A stretch of DNA of 24,664 nt from SLRI01 sp964576715 (lineage in GTDB: Bacteria > Pseudomonadota > Alphaproteobacteria > Geminicoccales > Geminicoccaceae), in assembly GCA_964576715.1 (NCBI GenBank), contig CAZNWE010000064.1:1-24664 (forward strand). Reading direction: 5' to 3'. The position numbers and the translations under genes were made by a program. The notes under the pieces were generated by a model. The model was not told the origin of the DNA. It searched no databases and saw nothing but the letters and a program-made list of their open reading frames with translations. Shown here piece after piece: positions 6,811 through 13,916 of the stretch; positions within the stretch are counted from its first letter, which is position 1, and every line of letters begins with the position of its first letter.

Positions 6811-7692
6811 TCAGCCGAGCTCGCGCGAGCGTTCGGCGGCGGCGGCCAGAGCTTCGGTCATCAACTCGGCCAGCCCCACGGCCTCCGCCGCGTCGGCCCC
6901 GTCGTCGCTGGTGTCGTCCTGGCTGGTGTCGTCCGGGTGATCATCGGTCGGCATCAGCACCTCGAGGGCGGCCTTGGTGGTGCCGCCCGGGCTGGTCACG
7001 GCCTCGCGCAACGCGGCTGGCGTGGTATCGGTGGAATCGAGCAGCGCGCCGGCCCCGGCCACGGTGCCGCGGGCCAGCCGCATGGCGAGGTCGGCATCGA
7101 GGCCGAGCCGTTCGCCGGCGACCGCCATGGCTTCGACCAGCAGGAAGACGTAGGCCGGGCCGCCGCCGGACAGCGCCGTCACCGCATGCATGTCGTCCTC
7201 GGCGGCGAGCCACACCGTCTCGCCGACGGCGCCCAGCAGTGTCTCGGCGCGTGCCTTGTCCGCCTCGCCGGCCGCCGCATTGGCGAAGAGGGCAGACATT
7301 CCGCGGCCGATCGCAGCCGGGGTGTTCGGCATGGCGCGGACGATCGGGACGTCGCCGCCGAAGGTGCGCTCGAACAGGGTCAGCGGCTTGCCGGCGGCGA
7401 TCGAGACGACGAGCCCGGGCGCGACGAGCCGGGCGTGCAGCGCATCGAGCGCGCTGGCCATGACCTGCGGCTTGACCGCGAGCACCAGGGTGCGCGGGGC
7501 GAAGCCCTCGGGCAGCGCCATGGCCGAGGCGTGCACCGTGACGCCGCGCCGCTTCAGCTCGGCGGCGCGGCCGGCCTCAGGCTCGATCACGACGACGTCG
7601 GCGGCGGCGAGACCCCGGGCGAGCCAGCCGTCGAGCAGCGCTGCACCCATCCGGCCACCGCCGAGCAGCAGCAGTGGTCCGGCCTCGCGCAT
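6811..7692 (-). CDS. proC: Pyrroline-5-carboxylate reductase
   Basis: ProC reduces 1-pyrroline-5-carboxylate to L-proline with NAD(P)H in the cytoplasm, the last step of proline synthesis. The 293-residue product has an N-terminal Rossmann motif (LLLLGGGRMGAALLDGW, residues 7-23), LAVKPQVM (71-78), the conserved VRAMPNTPAAIGRGMSAL (118-135), ALSGGGPAYVFLLVEAM (173-189) and the C-terminal REAVTSPGGTTKAALEVL (229-246). It is longer than the usual ~270 residues because of an acidic insertion at 248-272 (DDTSQ/DDTSD repeats) before the last helix. The ATG at 7692 shares one base with the upstream ybjN stop (TGATG), which implies translational coupling and rules out the longer open frame reaching 8061. 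Confidence 0.95.
   Translation of the reverse strand: MREAGPLLLLGGGRMGAALLDGWLARGLAAADVVVIEPEAGRAAELKRRGVTVHASAMALPEGFAPRTLVLAVKPQVMASALDALHARLVAPGLVVSIAAGKPLTLFERTFGGDVPIVRAMPNTPAAIGRGMSALFANAAAGEADKARAETLLGAVGETVWLAAEDDMHAVTALSGGGPAYVFLLVEAMAVAGERLGLDADLAMRLARGTVAGAGALLDSTDTTPAALREAVTSPGGTTKAALEVLMPTDDHPDDTSQDDTSDDGADAAEAVGLAELMTEALAAAAERSRELG
6904..6933 (-). repeat. 15-bp tandem repeat inside proC (DDTSQ/DDTSD)
   Basis: Two adjacent 15-base units, 6904-6918 and 6919-6933, match at 13 of 15 positions and encode DDTSD and DDTSQ in the acidic insertion of ProC. The period keeps the reading frame. Confidence 0.8.
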
Positions 7693-8195
7693 CAGGCTTC
7701 GCCCTCGGTCTCGAGCATGGCCGCGAGAATCGCCTCGTGCGGGTCCTTGCCGCCCCAGAGCACGAACTGGAAGGCCGGGTAGAAGCGCTCGCACTCGTTG
7801 AGCGCGATCTCGACCAGGTCCTCGATCAGCGCAGCGCTGGCGGTCGAGCCCTCGCGAAACAGCGAGGCGTGGCGGAACACCGGCAAATCCTCGTCGGGCC
7901 AGACCTCGAAATGGCCGAGCCAGAGCTTCTCGTTGGCGATCGCCAGGATGTGGTAGAAGGCGCCCAGCTTCTTGCTCGGCACCTTCATGTCGAGAGCACA
8001 GGAAAGGTGCAGGACACCCATCTCGGGGTGCCAGGCGAACCACAACTTGTAGTGGCACCATTGCCCGCTGATCTCGGCCGCCAGCTCGTCGTCGCTCTGC
8101 CGATGAAACGGCCAGTCGTTGGCGACCGCGATCTTTTCGACCATGTCGAGCGGGTTCTGGCTCGGGGTCTGGTATTCGGAAAGGAGAGAAGTCAC
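7692..8195 (-). CDS. YbjN-domain protein
   Basis: A 167-residue soluble protein of the YbjN family (a fold resembling the type III secretion chaperone-like domain). Characteristic stretches are NPLDMVEKIAVANDWPFHRQ at the N-terminus, WCHYKLWFAWHPEMGVLHLS, then ALDMKVPSKKLGAFYHILAI and NEKLWLGHFEVWPDEDLPVF. It is very similar in layout to the YbjN proteins found next to proC in many alphaproteobacteria. The biochemical role is unknown; E. coli YbjN affects motility and stress responses. Translation starts at a GTG (8195) with GGAG upstream; the only nearby ATG (8210) runs into a stop after two codons. Its stop overlaps the proC start by one base, so the two form an operon. Confidence 0.88.
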   Translation of the reverse strand: MTSLLSEYQTPSQNPLDMVEKIAVANDWPFHRQSDDELAAEISGQWCHYKLWFAWHPEMGVLHLSCALDMKVPSKKLGAFYHILAIANEKLWLGHFEVWPDEDLPVFRHASLFREGSTASAALIEDLVEIALNECERFYPAFQFVLWGGKDPHEAILAAMLETEGEA

Positions 8196-8379
8196 GAGGG
8201 CCTACTCCATAGGCGTGGCGCGCTGCCGGCCCGGCTTACGGTCACCACGCTCTGGGCGACCTGGTCGCGCGTCAGGCGAGCGGACCGGCAGGGCGGGGTG
8301 CCGCAGCGCTCGCCCCGAGCGTGCCAAAAGCGACCGGCAGTGGCAAGGTCCGCGCGGCAGCGGCTCGGATCGCAGTGCC

Positions 8380-8757
8380 TCAGCTCTCGGCGGTCGGCTC
8401 GGTGTCTGGTGCATCGGCCGCCGCGGCGTCGGCGGGCTTCGCCGGCTTCTTGCGCGCGGTCGCGTTGCGCCCTGACGCGGCTTTCTGCTTGGGCGCCGTC
8501 GCCGATCGTTCGGCGGTGAGTGCCGCCTCGAGTTCGCTCACCCGCGCGGTCAGCGCCTCCTGCTCCGCCCTGGCCTTGGCCGCCATCGCCTTGACCGCGT
8601 CGAACTCCTCGCGGCTCACCAGGTCCATCTCGCTGGCGAAGCGCTCGAGCCGCTCCTTGACGCGCAGCTCGATCTCGTCCCGCAAGCCTCCAAGCGTGTT
8701 GATCGCCCCACTAGCGACGCGGGCGAGATCATCGAACAGGCGGTTCTCGGTCTGCAT
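8380..8757 (-). CDS. ubiK: UbiK-type accessory factor (BMFP-domain protein)
   Basis: A 125-residue protein with the UbiK/YqiC (BMFP) pattern: LFDDLARVASGAINTLGGLR, then LRVKERLERFASEMDLVSRE and EEFDAVKAMAAKARAEQEAL, which forms a coiled coil at about residues 25-80. The C-terminal ~45 residues are a low-complexity Lys/Ala/Pro tail. In Escherichia and Salmonella, UbiK binds the membrane via an amphipathic helix and assists aerobic ubiquinone biosynthesis. The start at 8757 (MQTEN) is supported by GGAGG five bases upstream, whereas the frame is open up to 8814. The gene is divergent from lgt, with 171 bases between the starts. A stretch of 184 bases between its stop and ybjN shows no gene. Confidence 0.85.
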   Translation of the reverse strand: MQTENRLFDDLARVASGAINTLGGLRDEIELRVKERLERFASEMDLVSREEFDAVKAMAAKARAEQEALTARVSELEAALTAERSATAPKQKAASGRNATARKKPAKPADAAAADAPDTEPTAES

Positions 8758-8928
8758 CAGAGCCTCCATCGAGCACGGCGTCGACATCGAGCCGGTGTCT
8801 GCAATATCGGGCATCGCCGAGCCGGGAACAAGCCCAGCCTGCGCTTGTCGCGATCCGTGCCAGCCGTTATCAGAACCGTTGCGGCGGCGCCCGTCGCCGG
8901 ATCACCGAGATGACAGGATCGAGACCAC

Positions 8929-9735
8929 GTGTCGCTGTTGGCTATTCCATTCCCGGCCTTCGATCCGGTTCTCGTCCAGCTCGGGCCATTGGCGATCCGC
9001 TGGTATGCGCTGGCCTATATCGCCGGCCTCTTGTTCGGCTGGCAGTTGCTCAAGCGGATCGTGCAGCGCCCCGGCTGGACGCTGACGCCGGAGCAGATCG
9101 ACGACCTCCTGTTCTACGCCACCCTCGGTATCATCCTCGGCGGCCGGCTCGGCTTCGTGCTCTTCTATCATCCCGGCTACTATCTCGGCCATCCGCTGCA
9201 GATTTTCGCCGTCTGGCAGGGCGGGATGTCGTTCCACGGCGGGCTGATCGGCGTCGTGGTCGCGATTTGGCTGTTTGCCCGACGGCACGGGATCGGCTTT
9301 CTCGAGGTCGGTGACGCGGTCGCCCTGGTCGCGCCGATCGGGCTGTTCTTCGGCCGGCTCGCGAACTTCATCAATGCCGAGCTCTGGGGCCGGGTGACCG
9401 ATGTCCCCTGGGGCGTGATCTTCCCTGGGGGCGGCCCCGAGCCACGGCACCCCAGCCAGCTCTACGAGGCCGTGCTCGAGGGCCTGGTGTTGTTCGTCGT
9501 CCTGCAGGTCATGGCCAGGGGCGCCAGGGATCCGGCGTCGGCCGGCAGGCTCGGCGGCGGGTTCCTGCTCGGCTACGGGCTCGCCCGCTTCTTCGTCGAG
9601 TTCTTCCGCGAGCCGGACCGGCACCTGGGGTTGCTGTTCGGCGTCATCACCATGGGGCAGCTGCTGTCCCTGCCGATGATCCTGCTGGGCATCGCCATGC
9701 TGATCCGGGCGAGCCGCCGCCGCGTCCTCGCCTGA
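8929..9735 (+). CDS. lgt: Prolipoprotein diacylglyceryl transferase
   Basis: Lgt transfers diacylglycerol from phosphatidylglycerol to the lipobox cysteine of prolipoproteins, the first step of lipoprotein maturation in the inner membrane. The 268-residue protein has about seven hydrophobic segments and the hallmark motifs: IRWYALAYIAGLLFGW near the N-terminus, GGRLGFVLFYHPGYYL, GGMSFHGGLIGV, the signature FGRLANFINAELWGR, HPSQLYEAVLEG, and FFVEFFREPDRHLG near the end. The start is a GTG at 8929 with a weak AGGA about 12 bases upstream; no better ATG is in frame. It is followed by midA and pgeF at short spacing, an order common in alphaproteobacteria. Confidence 0.97.
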   Translation: MSLLAIPFPAFDPVLVQLGPLAIRWYALAYIAGLLFGWQLLKRIVQRPGWTLTPEQIDDLLFYATLGIILGGRLGFVLFYHPGYYLGHPLQIFAVWQGGMSFHGGLIGVVVAIWLFARRHGIGFLEVGDAVALVAPIGLFFGRLANFINAELWGRVTDVPWGVIFPGGGPEPRHPSQLYEAVLEGLVLFVVLQVMARGARDPASAGRLGGGFLLGYGLARFFVEFFREPDRHLGLLFGVITMGQLLSLPMILLGIAMLIRASRRRVLA

Positions 9736-9759
9736 GCATGGCGGCGTGATGGCGGCGGC

Positions 9760-10881
9760 ATGAGCACGGCGGCCAGCACGGTGCCGGGGGCTGGGCCAAC
9801 CCCGTTGGAGACGGCGATCGCCCGGCTGATCCAGACCGCCGGGCCGATCGATGTCGCGACCTTCATGACGCTCGCCCTCGCTCACCCGACGCACGGCTAC
9901 TACACCGGCCGGGCCGCCCTCGGCGCGCATGGCGATTTCGTCACCGCACCCGAGGTGTCGCAGCTGTTCGGCGAACTGCTCGGCCTGGCCCTGGCGGCGG
10001 CCTGGGGCGCGGCCGGCGGGCCCCCGGCACTGCTGGTCGAGCTCGGCCCCGGCAACGGCACGCTGCTGGCCGATCTCTGGCGCGGCACCGCCCGCGTCCC
10101 CGGCTTCCAAGCCAAGCTCGCGGTCCATCTCGTCGAGACGAGCCGGCGGTTGCGCGACATTCAGGCGGCGCGGCTGGCGGCCATCGGCCAGCCGGCCTGG
10201 CACGACGACCTAGAGACCCTGCCGAACGACCGGCCGCTGCTCGTCGTGGCCAACGAGTTCCTCGATGCCCTGCCGATCCGGCAGCTGGTCAAGGAACAGG
10301 GGCGCTGGCACGAGGTGCGCGTCGACCTTGCCGCCGACGGGCGGCTCTGTCTCGGCCTGGCGGAAGAGCCGTCGCCCCTCGGTGGCGGGGTCGAGCGGGG
10401 CCAGCCCGAGGGCAGCGTGGTCGAGCTCTCTCCGGCCCGCGAGGCGCTGGTCGCCGCTCTCGCCGAGCGGCTCGCCGCCCAGGGCGGTCAGGCTCTCCTG
10501 ATCGACTACGGTGAGCGTGAGCCCTCACCCGGCAGCACGCTGCAGGCGGTCAGCGGCCATCGCCGGGTCCCGCCGTTGACCCGGCCGGGCGAGGTCGATC
10601 TGTCGAGCCGGGTGGCGTTCGCGCCACTGATCGCGGTCGCCAAGGCTGCCGGGCTCGCGGTTTTCGGCCCGCTGCCGCAGGGTGCCTATCTCGAGCGGCT
10701 GGGCGCCGGGCTTCGGCTCGGCCAGTTGCTCGGCCGGGCGCCGGCAGCGACCATGGCGGGATTGCGGGCGGGGCATCGGCGGCTGACCCATCCGGACGCC
10801 ATGGGCACGTTGTTCAAGGTGCTGGCGCTCACCAGCTGGCCCGAGCCGCCGCCGGGCTTCAGCCACGAGGATGCCGCATGA
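9760..10881 (+). CDS. MidA/NDUFAF7-family SAM-dependent methyltransferase
   Basis: This 373-residue class I methyltransferase belongs to the family of mitochondrial MidA/NDUFAF7, which methylates an arginine of a complex I subunit. The bacterial members' substrate is not settled. Motifs include DVATFMTLALAHPTHGYYTG, then GAHGDFVTAPEVSQLFGELL, the SAM-binding LLVELGPGNGTLLADLWRG, PLLVVANEFLDALPIRQLV and LLIDYGE, followed by SSRVAFAPLIAVAKAAGLAV. The ATG at 9760 has no Shine-Dalgarno sequence; the 24 bases after the lgt stop hold two tiny ATG frames that end at or before it, so translation may be coupled to lgt. The stop overlaps the pgeF start (ATGA). Confidence 0.9.
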   Translation: MSTAASTVPGAGPTPLETAIARLIQTAGPIDVATFMTLALAHPTHGYYTGRAALGAHGDFVTAPEVSQLFGELLGLALAAAWGAAGGPPALLVELGPGNGTLLADLWRGTARVPGFQAKLAVHLVETSRRLRDIQAARLAAIGQPAWHDDLETLPNDRPLLVVANEFLDALPIRQLVKEQGRWHEVRVDLAADGRLCLGLAEEPSPLGGGVERGQPEGSVVELSPAREALVAALAERLAAQGGQALLIDYGEREPSPGSTLQAVSGHRRVPPLTRPGEVDLSSRVAFAPLIAVAKAAGLAVFGPLPQGAYLERLGAGLRLGQLLGRAPAATMAGLRAGHRRLTHPDAMGTLFKVLALTSWPEPPPGFSHEDAA

Positions 10882-11651
10882 GGGTCGAGGCGCCGGGGCT
10901 GGCCGCCATCGCCGGGCTCCGCCACGGCTTTTTCGGGCGCCGCGGCGGGGTCAGCCAGGGGCCCTTCGCCAGCCTCAACGTCTCCTTGCGCAATGCCGAT
11001 CACAACGCCAACGCGCTGGAGAACCGGCGGCGGGTGACGGCGGCGCTCGGGGTCGCCGCGGCCCCCCTGCTGATCGCCCGGCAGGTGCACGGGCGGCATT
11101 GCGCGGTGCTCGAGGCGCCGTTCGAGCCGCACGCGCCGCCGGAGGCGGACGCGCTCGCGACCCGCACCGCCGGGCTGGTGCTCGGCGTGACCAGCGCCGA
11201 CTGTGCGCCGATTCTCATGGCGGATGCCGAGGCCGGGGTGATCGCCGCGGCGCATGCCGGCTGGCGTGGGGCGAAAGCCGGGATTATCGAAGGCACGATC
11301 GCGGCGGCGGTCGCGCTCGGCGCCTCGGCCGCCCGACTGGTCGCCGCCATCGGGCCCTGCATCGGCGCCGCATCTTATGAGGTCGGTGCCGGGTTCGAGG
11401 CCGATTTCGTCGCTGCGGACCCAGCCAGCCGTGCCTTTTTCGCGACCGGCCCGACCGGCAGCCGGCTGTTCGATCTCGAGGGCTATTGCGCCAGCCGCCT
11501 CGCTGCCGCCGGGGTCGGCCGGGTCGACCGGCTTGGCATCGACACCTTCACCGCAGTCGAGCACTACTTCAGTTACCGCCGCACCACCAAGGCCGGCGAG
11601 CGCCATTTCGGCCTGCAGGTCGCGGCGGTCACCCTGGCCGCGAGCGGCTAG
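10878..11651 (+). CDS. pgeF: Peptidoglycan editing factor PgeF (YfiH, multicopper-oxidase-like fold)
   Basis: PgeF removes wrongly incorporated L-Ser from UDP-MurNAc peptides in E. coli, and family members also have purine nucleoside activity. The 257-residue protein shows the start LAAIAGLRHGFFGRRGGVSQ, NVSLRNADHNANALENRRRV, and the three metal-ligand regions: the His in LLIARQVHG, the Cys in VTSADCAPILM, and the His in AAAHAGWRGAKAGI. The end contains SYRRTTKAGERHFGLQVA, typical of the family. Its ATG overlaps the midA stop by four bases, giving a coupled pair. At its 3' end the TAG overlaps the convergent stop of the TAXI gene within a shared CTAG. Confidence 0.95.
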   Translation: MRVEAPGLAAIAGLRHGFFGRRGGVSQGPFASLNVSLRNADHNANALENRRRVTAALGVAAAPLLIARQVHGRHCAVLEAPFEPHAPPEADALATRTAGLVLGVTSADCAPILMADAEAGVIAAAHAGWRGAKAGIIEGTIAAAVALGASAARLVAAIGPCIGAASYEVGAGFEADFVAADPASRAFFATGPTGSRLFDLEGYCASRLAAAGVGRVDRLGIDTFTAVEHYFSYRRTTKAGERHFGLQVAAVTLAASG

Positions 11652-12706
11652 TCGCCGAGCATGTCGAGGGCGCGATAGAAGCGCTCGGCGCCGGGATGCA
11701 ACGGGATGCCGAGACCGTCCAACGCCGTCTCCAGGGTGATCTCGCGGCCCTTGGTGTGACCGGTGTCGAGCAGGGCACGGTGCGTCGGGTGCCAGAGTGC
11801 CGCCGTGACGTCGTGCGCCAGGGTCTCGTCGAGCCGCTCGTGAACCAGCCACTGGGCCACGACGGCCAGGGTCGGCGTGCTCGGCACCCCGGCGTAGACA
11901 CCGGCCGGCACCACGTCGCGCGAAAAGAACTGGTATCGTGCGAGCAGCGCGTCGACCGCCTCGCCCTCGATCGGCAGCAGCGTCGCCCCGTGCTCGGCGG
12001 TGACCTCGAACACCGACGGCGTGGGGTAGCCCGCGACGATGAAGAAGGCATCCAGCTCGCCCGCCGCCATCAGGCGGATCGACTGCTCCGGCTTGACGTA
12101 GAGGGCGTCGAGATCGTCGGCGGCCAGGCCGTACGCCTCGAGGATCAAGAGCGCGTCGATCTGCGTGCCCGAGCCGCGGCTGTCGAGGCTGACGCGGCGG
12201 CCGCGCAAGTCGGCGATCGAGGCGATGCCGCTGGCGGCGCGCACCACCACGTGCACGCTCTCGACGTAGAGGCTGGCCAGCGCGCGCAGGCCGGGCACCG
12301 CCGGGCGGTCGGCGAACGCCCCGGTGCCGGTGTAGGCGCCATAGGCGACGTCGCTCTGGACGAGGCCGCTCTCCAGCCCGCCGCCCTCGATCCCCTCGAT
12401 ATTGTCGACCGAGCCGTTCGATGACTGGACGATGGCCACGAGGCCGGGCACGCCGCAGGAGCCGCCCTCGGCGCAGGGCCTGGCGCCCGGCGGGTGGCTG
12501 ATGATCGCAGCGAGCAGGCCGCCGATCGGGTAGTAGGTCCCGGCGATGCCGCCGGTGCCGATCCGAAACAGCTGCATCGACTGGGCGCGAGCGGTCGGCA
12601 GGCCGACGGTTGCCGCGGCCATGCCGCCACCGAGGGCGGCGAGCAGCAACCGCCGACGGTCAATCGGCGCGCACCGTCCGGCCTTCGATCCGCCTGAGGG
12701 TAGCAC
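11648..12706 (-). CDS. TAXI-family TRAP solute-binding protein (no TRAP permease nearby)
   Basis: A periplasmic substrate-binding protein of the TAXI type, the subunit that hands ligands such as dicarboxylates or amino acids to TRAP permeases. After a twin-arginine-like leader (DRRRLLLAALGGGMAAATVG, with an AxA site near TARAQ) comes the diagnostic RIGTGGIAGTYYPIGGLLAA, then VAIVQSSNGSVDNIEGIEGG, LRALASLYVESVHVVV, RGRRVSLDSRGSGTQIDALL and FFSRDVVPAGVYAG. A Cys pair (CAEGGSCG) could form a disulfide. The start is uncertain: the frame is open to 12745 with no ATG near the leader. I chose the GTG at 12706, giving 352 residues and a 47-base overlap with the upstream gene; TTG 12649 or a rare ATT near the upstream stop are alternatives. 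No DctQ/DctM or fused TRAP membrane gene lies in this window. Confidence 0.88.
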   Translation of the reverse strand: MLPSGGSKAGRCAPIDRRRLLLAALGGGMAAATVGLPTARAQSMQLFRIGTGGIAGTYYPIGGLLAAIISHPPGARPCAEGGSCGVPGLVAIVQSSNGSVDNIEGIEGGGLESGLVQSDVAYGAYTGTGAFADRPAVPGLRALASLYVESVHVVVRAASGIASIADLRGRRVSLDSRGSGTQIDALLILEAYGLAADDLDALYVKPEQSIRLMAAGELDAFFIVAGYPTPSVFEVTAEHGATLLPIEGEAVDALLARYQFFSRDVVPAGVYAGVPSTPTLAVVAQWLVHERLDETLAHDVTAALWHPTHRALLDTGHTKGREITLETALDGLGIPLHPGAERFYRALDMLGD

Positions 12707-13232
12707 CGTCGACCACGCGCTCGAAGAACAGGTCCAAGCCGTCATCGGTCATTCGCCTCGTGTAGATTTGCAGCTCATAGCGGCCATTGGGGAGAACGAC
12801 GAAGCTGAAGACGTGCAGTCCGTCGGCGTCGAGTTTGGCCCAACGCACCGGGTCCCCGGCCATGGGCTCGATCTCCTCGCGCTGCGTGAAGACGCTAGCG
12901 ACCCTGGCCTCGACGAAGAACCCGGTCCGTTCCTTGGGCTCGAAGGTGACCTCAGCACCGCGTCGCTGCACGCCGGGCAGATCTCGGCGCCCGTCGACCA
13001 GGGTCACGTTCACCCAGCGGATGTTGAAGCCGCCGCGGCGAAACGGCGTGATCACGATGTCCATGTCGCGTTCCTCGATCACCCGGTCGGCGGCGTCGCG
13101 CACCTCGGCAACGCCGACATAGGCGCCGAAATAGTCCGTGAGCTGCACCGCCGCTGCCGGTGCGGCGCCGGTCAGGGGCGACAGGGCACCGAGCAGAACG
13201 ATGATCAGCAGGCGCGAAGCGAGGAAGTGCAC
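12660..13232 (-). CDS. Secreted protein of unknown function (paralogue 2 of the TAXI module)
   Basis: I do not recognise this 190-residue protein. It has a clear Sec signal (FLASRLLIIVLLGALSPLTG, cleavage likely after APAAA). The mature part begins LTDYFGAYVGVAEVRDAADR, followed by alternating beta-type segments (DMDIVITPFRRGGFNIRWVN, FFVEARVASVFTQ, VRWAKLDADGLHVFSFVVLP, GRYELQIYTRRMTDDGLDLF). The last ~70 residues resemble those of the gene just upstream, suggesting a duplication. The GTG start at 13232 is supported by GGGAGGA about 9 bases upstream and lies 4 bases after the upstream stop. Its end overlaps the TAXI frame, so all three genes probably form one operon. A periplasmic location is inferred; no lipobox is seen. 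Confidence 0.8.
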   Translation of the reverse strand: MHFLASRLLIIVLLGALSPLTGAAPAAAVQLTDYFGAYVGVAEVRDAADRVIEERDMDIVITPFRRGGFNIRWVNVTLVDGRRDLPGVQRRGAEVTFEPKERTGFFVEARVASVFTQREEIEPMAGDPVRWAKLDADGLHVFSFVVLPNGRYELQIYTRRMTDDGLDLFFERVVDGATLRRIEGRTVRAD

Positions 13233-13236
13233 CGCC

Positions 13237-13743
13237 TCAATCCTCCCGCTCGAGGACGGCCCGCCATTGTTCGGGCGGTCTGGCGTCGACCCGTCTTTCG
13301 ACCTGCAGCTCGACGCCGTCGGTGGCGGAGTCGAGAACGATGCGCTCGAGCGCCATGCCGCCGTCGCGGGCAATCGCCAGGCGATAGGCGATGATGCTGG
13401 TGGCCGTGAGCCGCGCCCAGATCAGCGGCGCGCCGTCCAGCGGATCGGCGCGCCCGCTGTCGTCGAACAGGCCGAACAGGCCGCGCGCTGCCGCCGCCTC
13501 CTCGTAGACACGCGGCTGTTCGGTCGGCACCAACTGCGCCGCCAGGGGGGTAATCCCGGGCAGCACGAGGTCCAGGCCGATGCCGTCGCCCTCTGCTCGC
13601 ACCTCGACTTGCAGCGGACCCTCGATGTCGACGGTGGTGAACGCAACGACGAACCGGCCGGTCAAGCCCTCGGCGAGCTGCGCCTGACCGCCAGACGGCC
13701 ATAACAGGCCGGCACAAAGAAGAATGACAGCGGCACCACGCAT
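13237..13743 (-). CDS. Secreted protein of unknown function (paralogue 1 of the TAXI module)
   Basis: I do not recognise this 168-residue protein. The N-terminus (MRGAAVILLCAGLLWPSGGQ) is a short signal peptide with a probable AxA-type site at GGQAQ; a Cys at residue 10 lies within the hydrophobic core and does not form a clean lipobox. The mature part looks beta-rich: LTGRFVVAFTTVDIEGPLQV, GIGLDLVLPGITPLAAQLVP, PLIWARLTATSIIAYRLAIA, ALERIVLDSATDGVELQVER. The ATG at 13743 has AGGGGA 8 bases upstream. It is the first gene of the minus-strand group and faces dapC across a 304-base intergenic region. The C-terminal half matches paralogue 2 in pattern: DG.PL.WA.L, strand, strand, DGVELQVERRV versus DGLDLFFERVV. 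Confidence 0.8.
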   Translation of the reverse strand: MRGAAVILLCAGLLWPSGGQAQLAEGLTGRFVVAFTTVDIEGPLQVEVRAEGDGIGLDLVLPGITPLAAQLVPTEQPRVYEEAAAARGLFGLFDDSGRADPLDGAPLIWARLTATSIIAYRLAIARDGGMALERIVLDSATDGVELQVERRVDARPPEQWRAVLERED

Positions 13744-13825
13744 CGGTCTGTCCCCTGCAGCCGAAAGGCCGTTCGCCACGGCATCAGGCGCCGGCGCTGG
13801 TGAATGATGAACAAGGCTAGCGCGT

Positions 13826-13856
13826 TTGCCGCGCCCCGTCACCAATGCCGCGGCAA
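13826..13856. promoter_or_regulatory. Dyad symmetry element in the divergent intergenic region
   Basis: TTGCCGCG (13826-13833) is perfectly inverted as CGCGGCAA (13849-13856) with 15 bases between. It lies between the divergent starts at 13743 (secreted module) and 14048 (dapC), a typical place for an operator. In very GC-rich DNA an 8-bp dyad can occur by chance. The rest of 13744-14047 holds no gene; it contains the most AT-rich stretch of the core region, around 13861-13880. Confidence 0.35.
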
Positions 13857-13887
13857 GCACATTGTGATTTAATAATTTGAGCGCAAG

Positions 13888-13916
13888 TTGAAGCGGTTGC
13901 CGAGAGGTGTTAAGGT
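13888..13916 (+). promoter_or_regulatory. Weak sigma-70-like promoter candidate for dapC-ftsK
   Basis: TTGAAG at 13888 and TAAGGT at 13911 are separated by 17 bases, just downstream of an AT-rich patch (13861-13880) and 130 bases before the dapC start. The -10 match is poor. No other hexamer pair with good spacing was seen in 13744-14047. Confidence 0.22.

Noticed and set aside
7692..8061. Longer ProC start upstream within ybjN
   Set aside because: The ProC Rossmann motif starts right after ATG 7692, and the upstream extension is antisense-like in composition and overlaps ybjN.
8902..10203. 433-codon minus-strand frame opposite lgt and midA
   Set aside because: Antisense of two well-supported genes; composition dominated by Gln, Glu, Pro and Arg.
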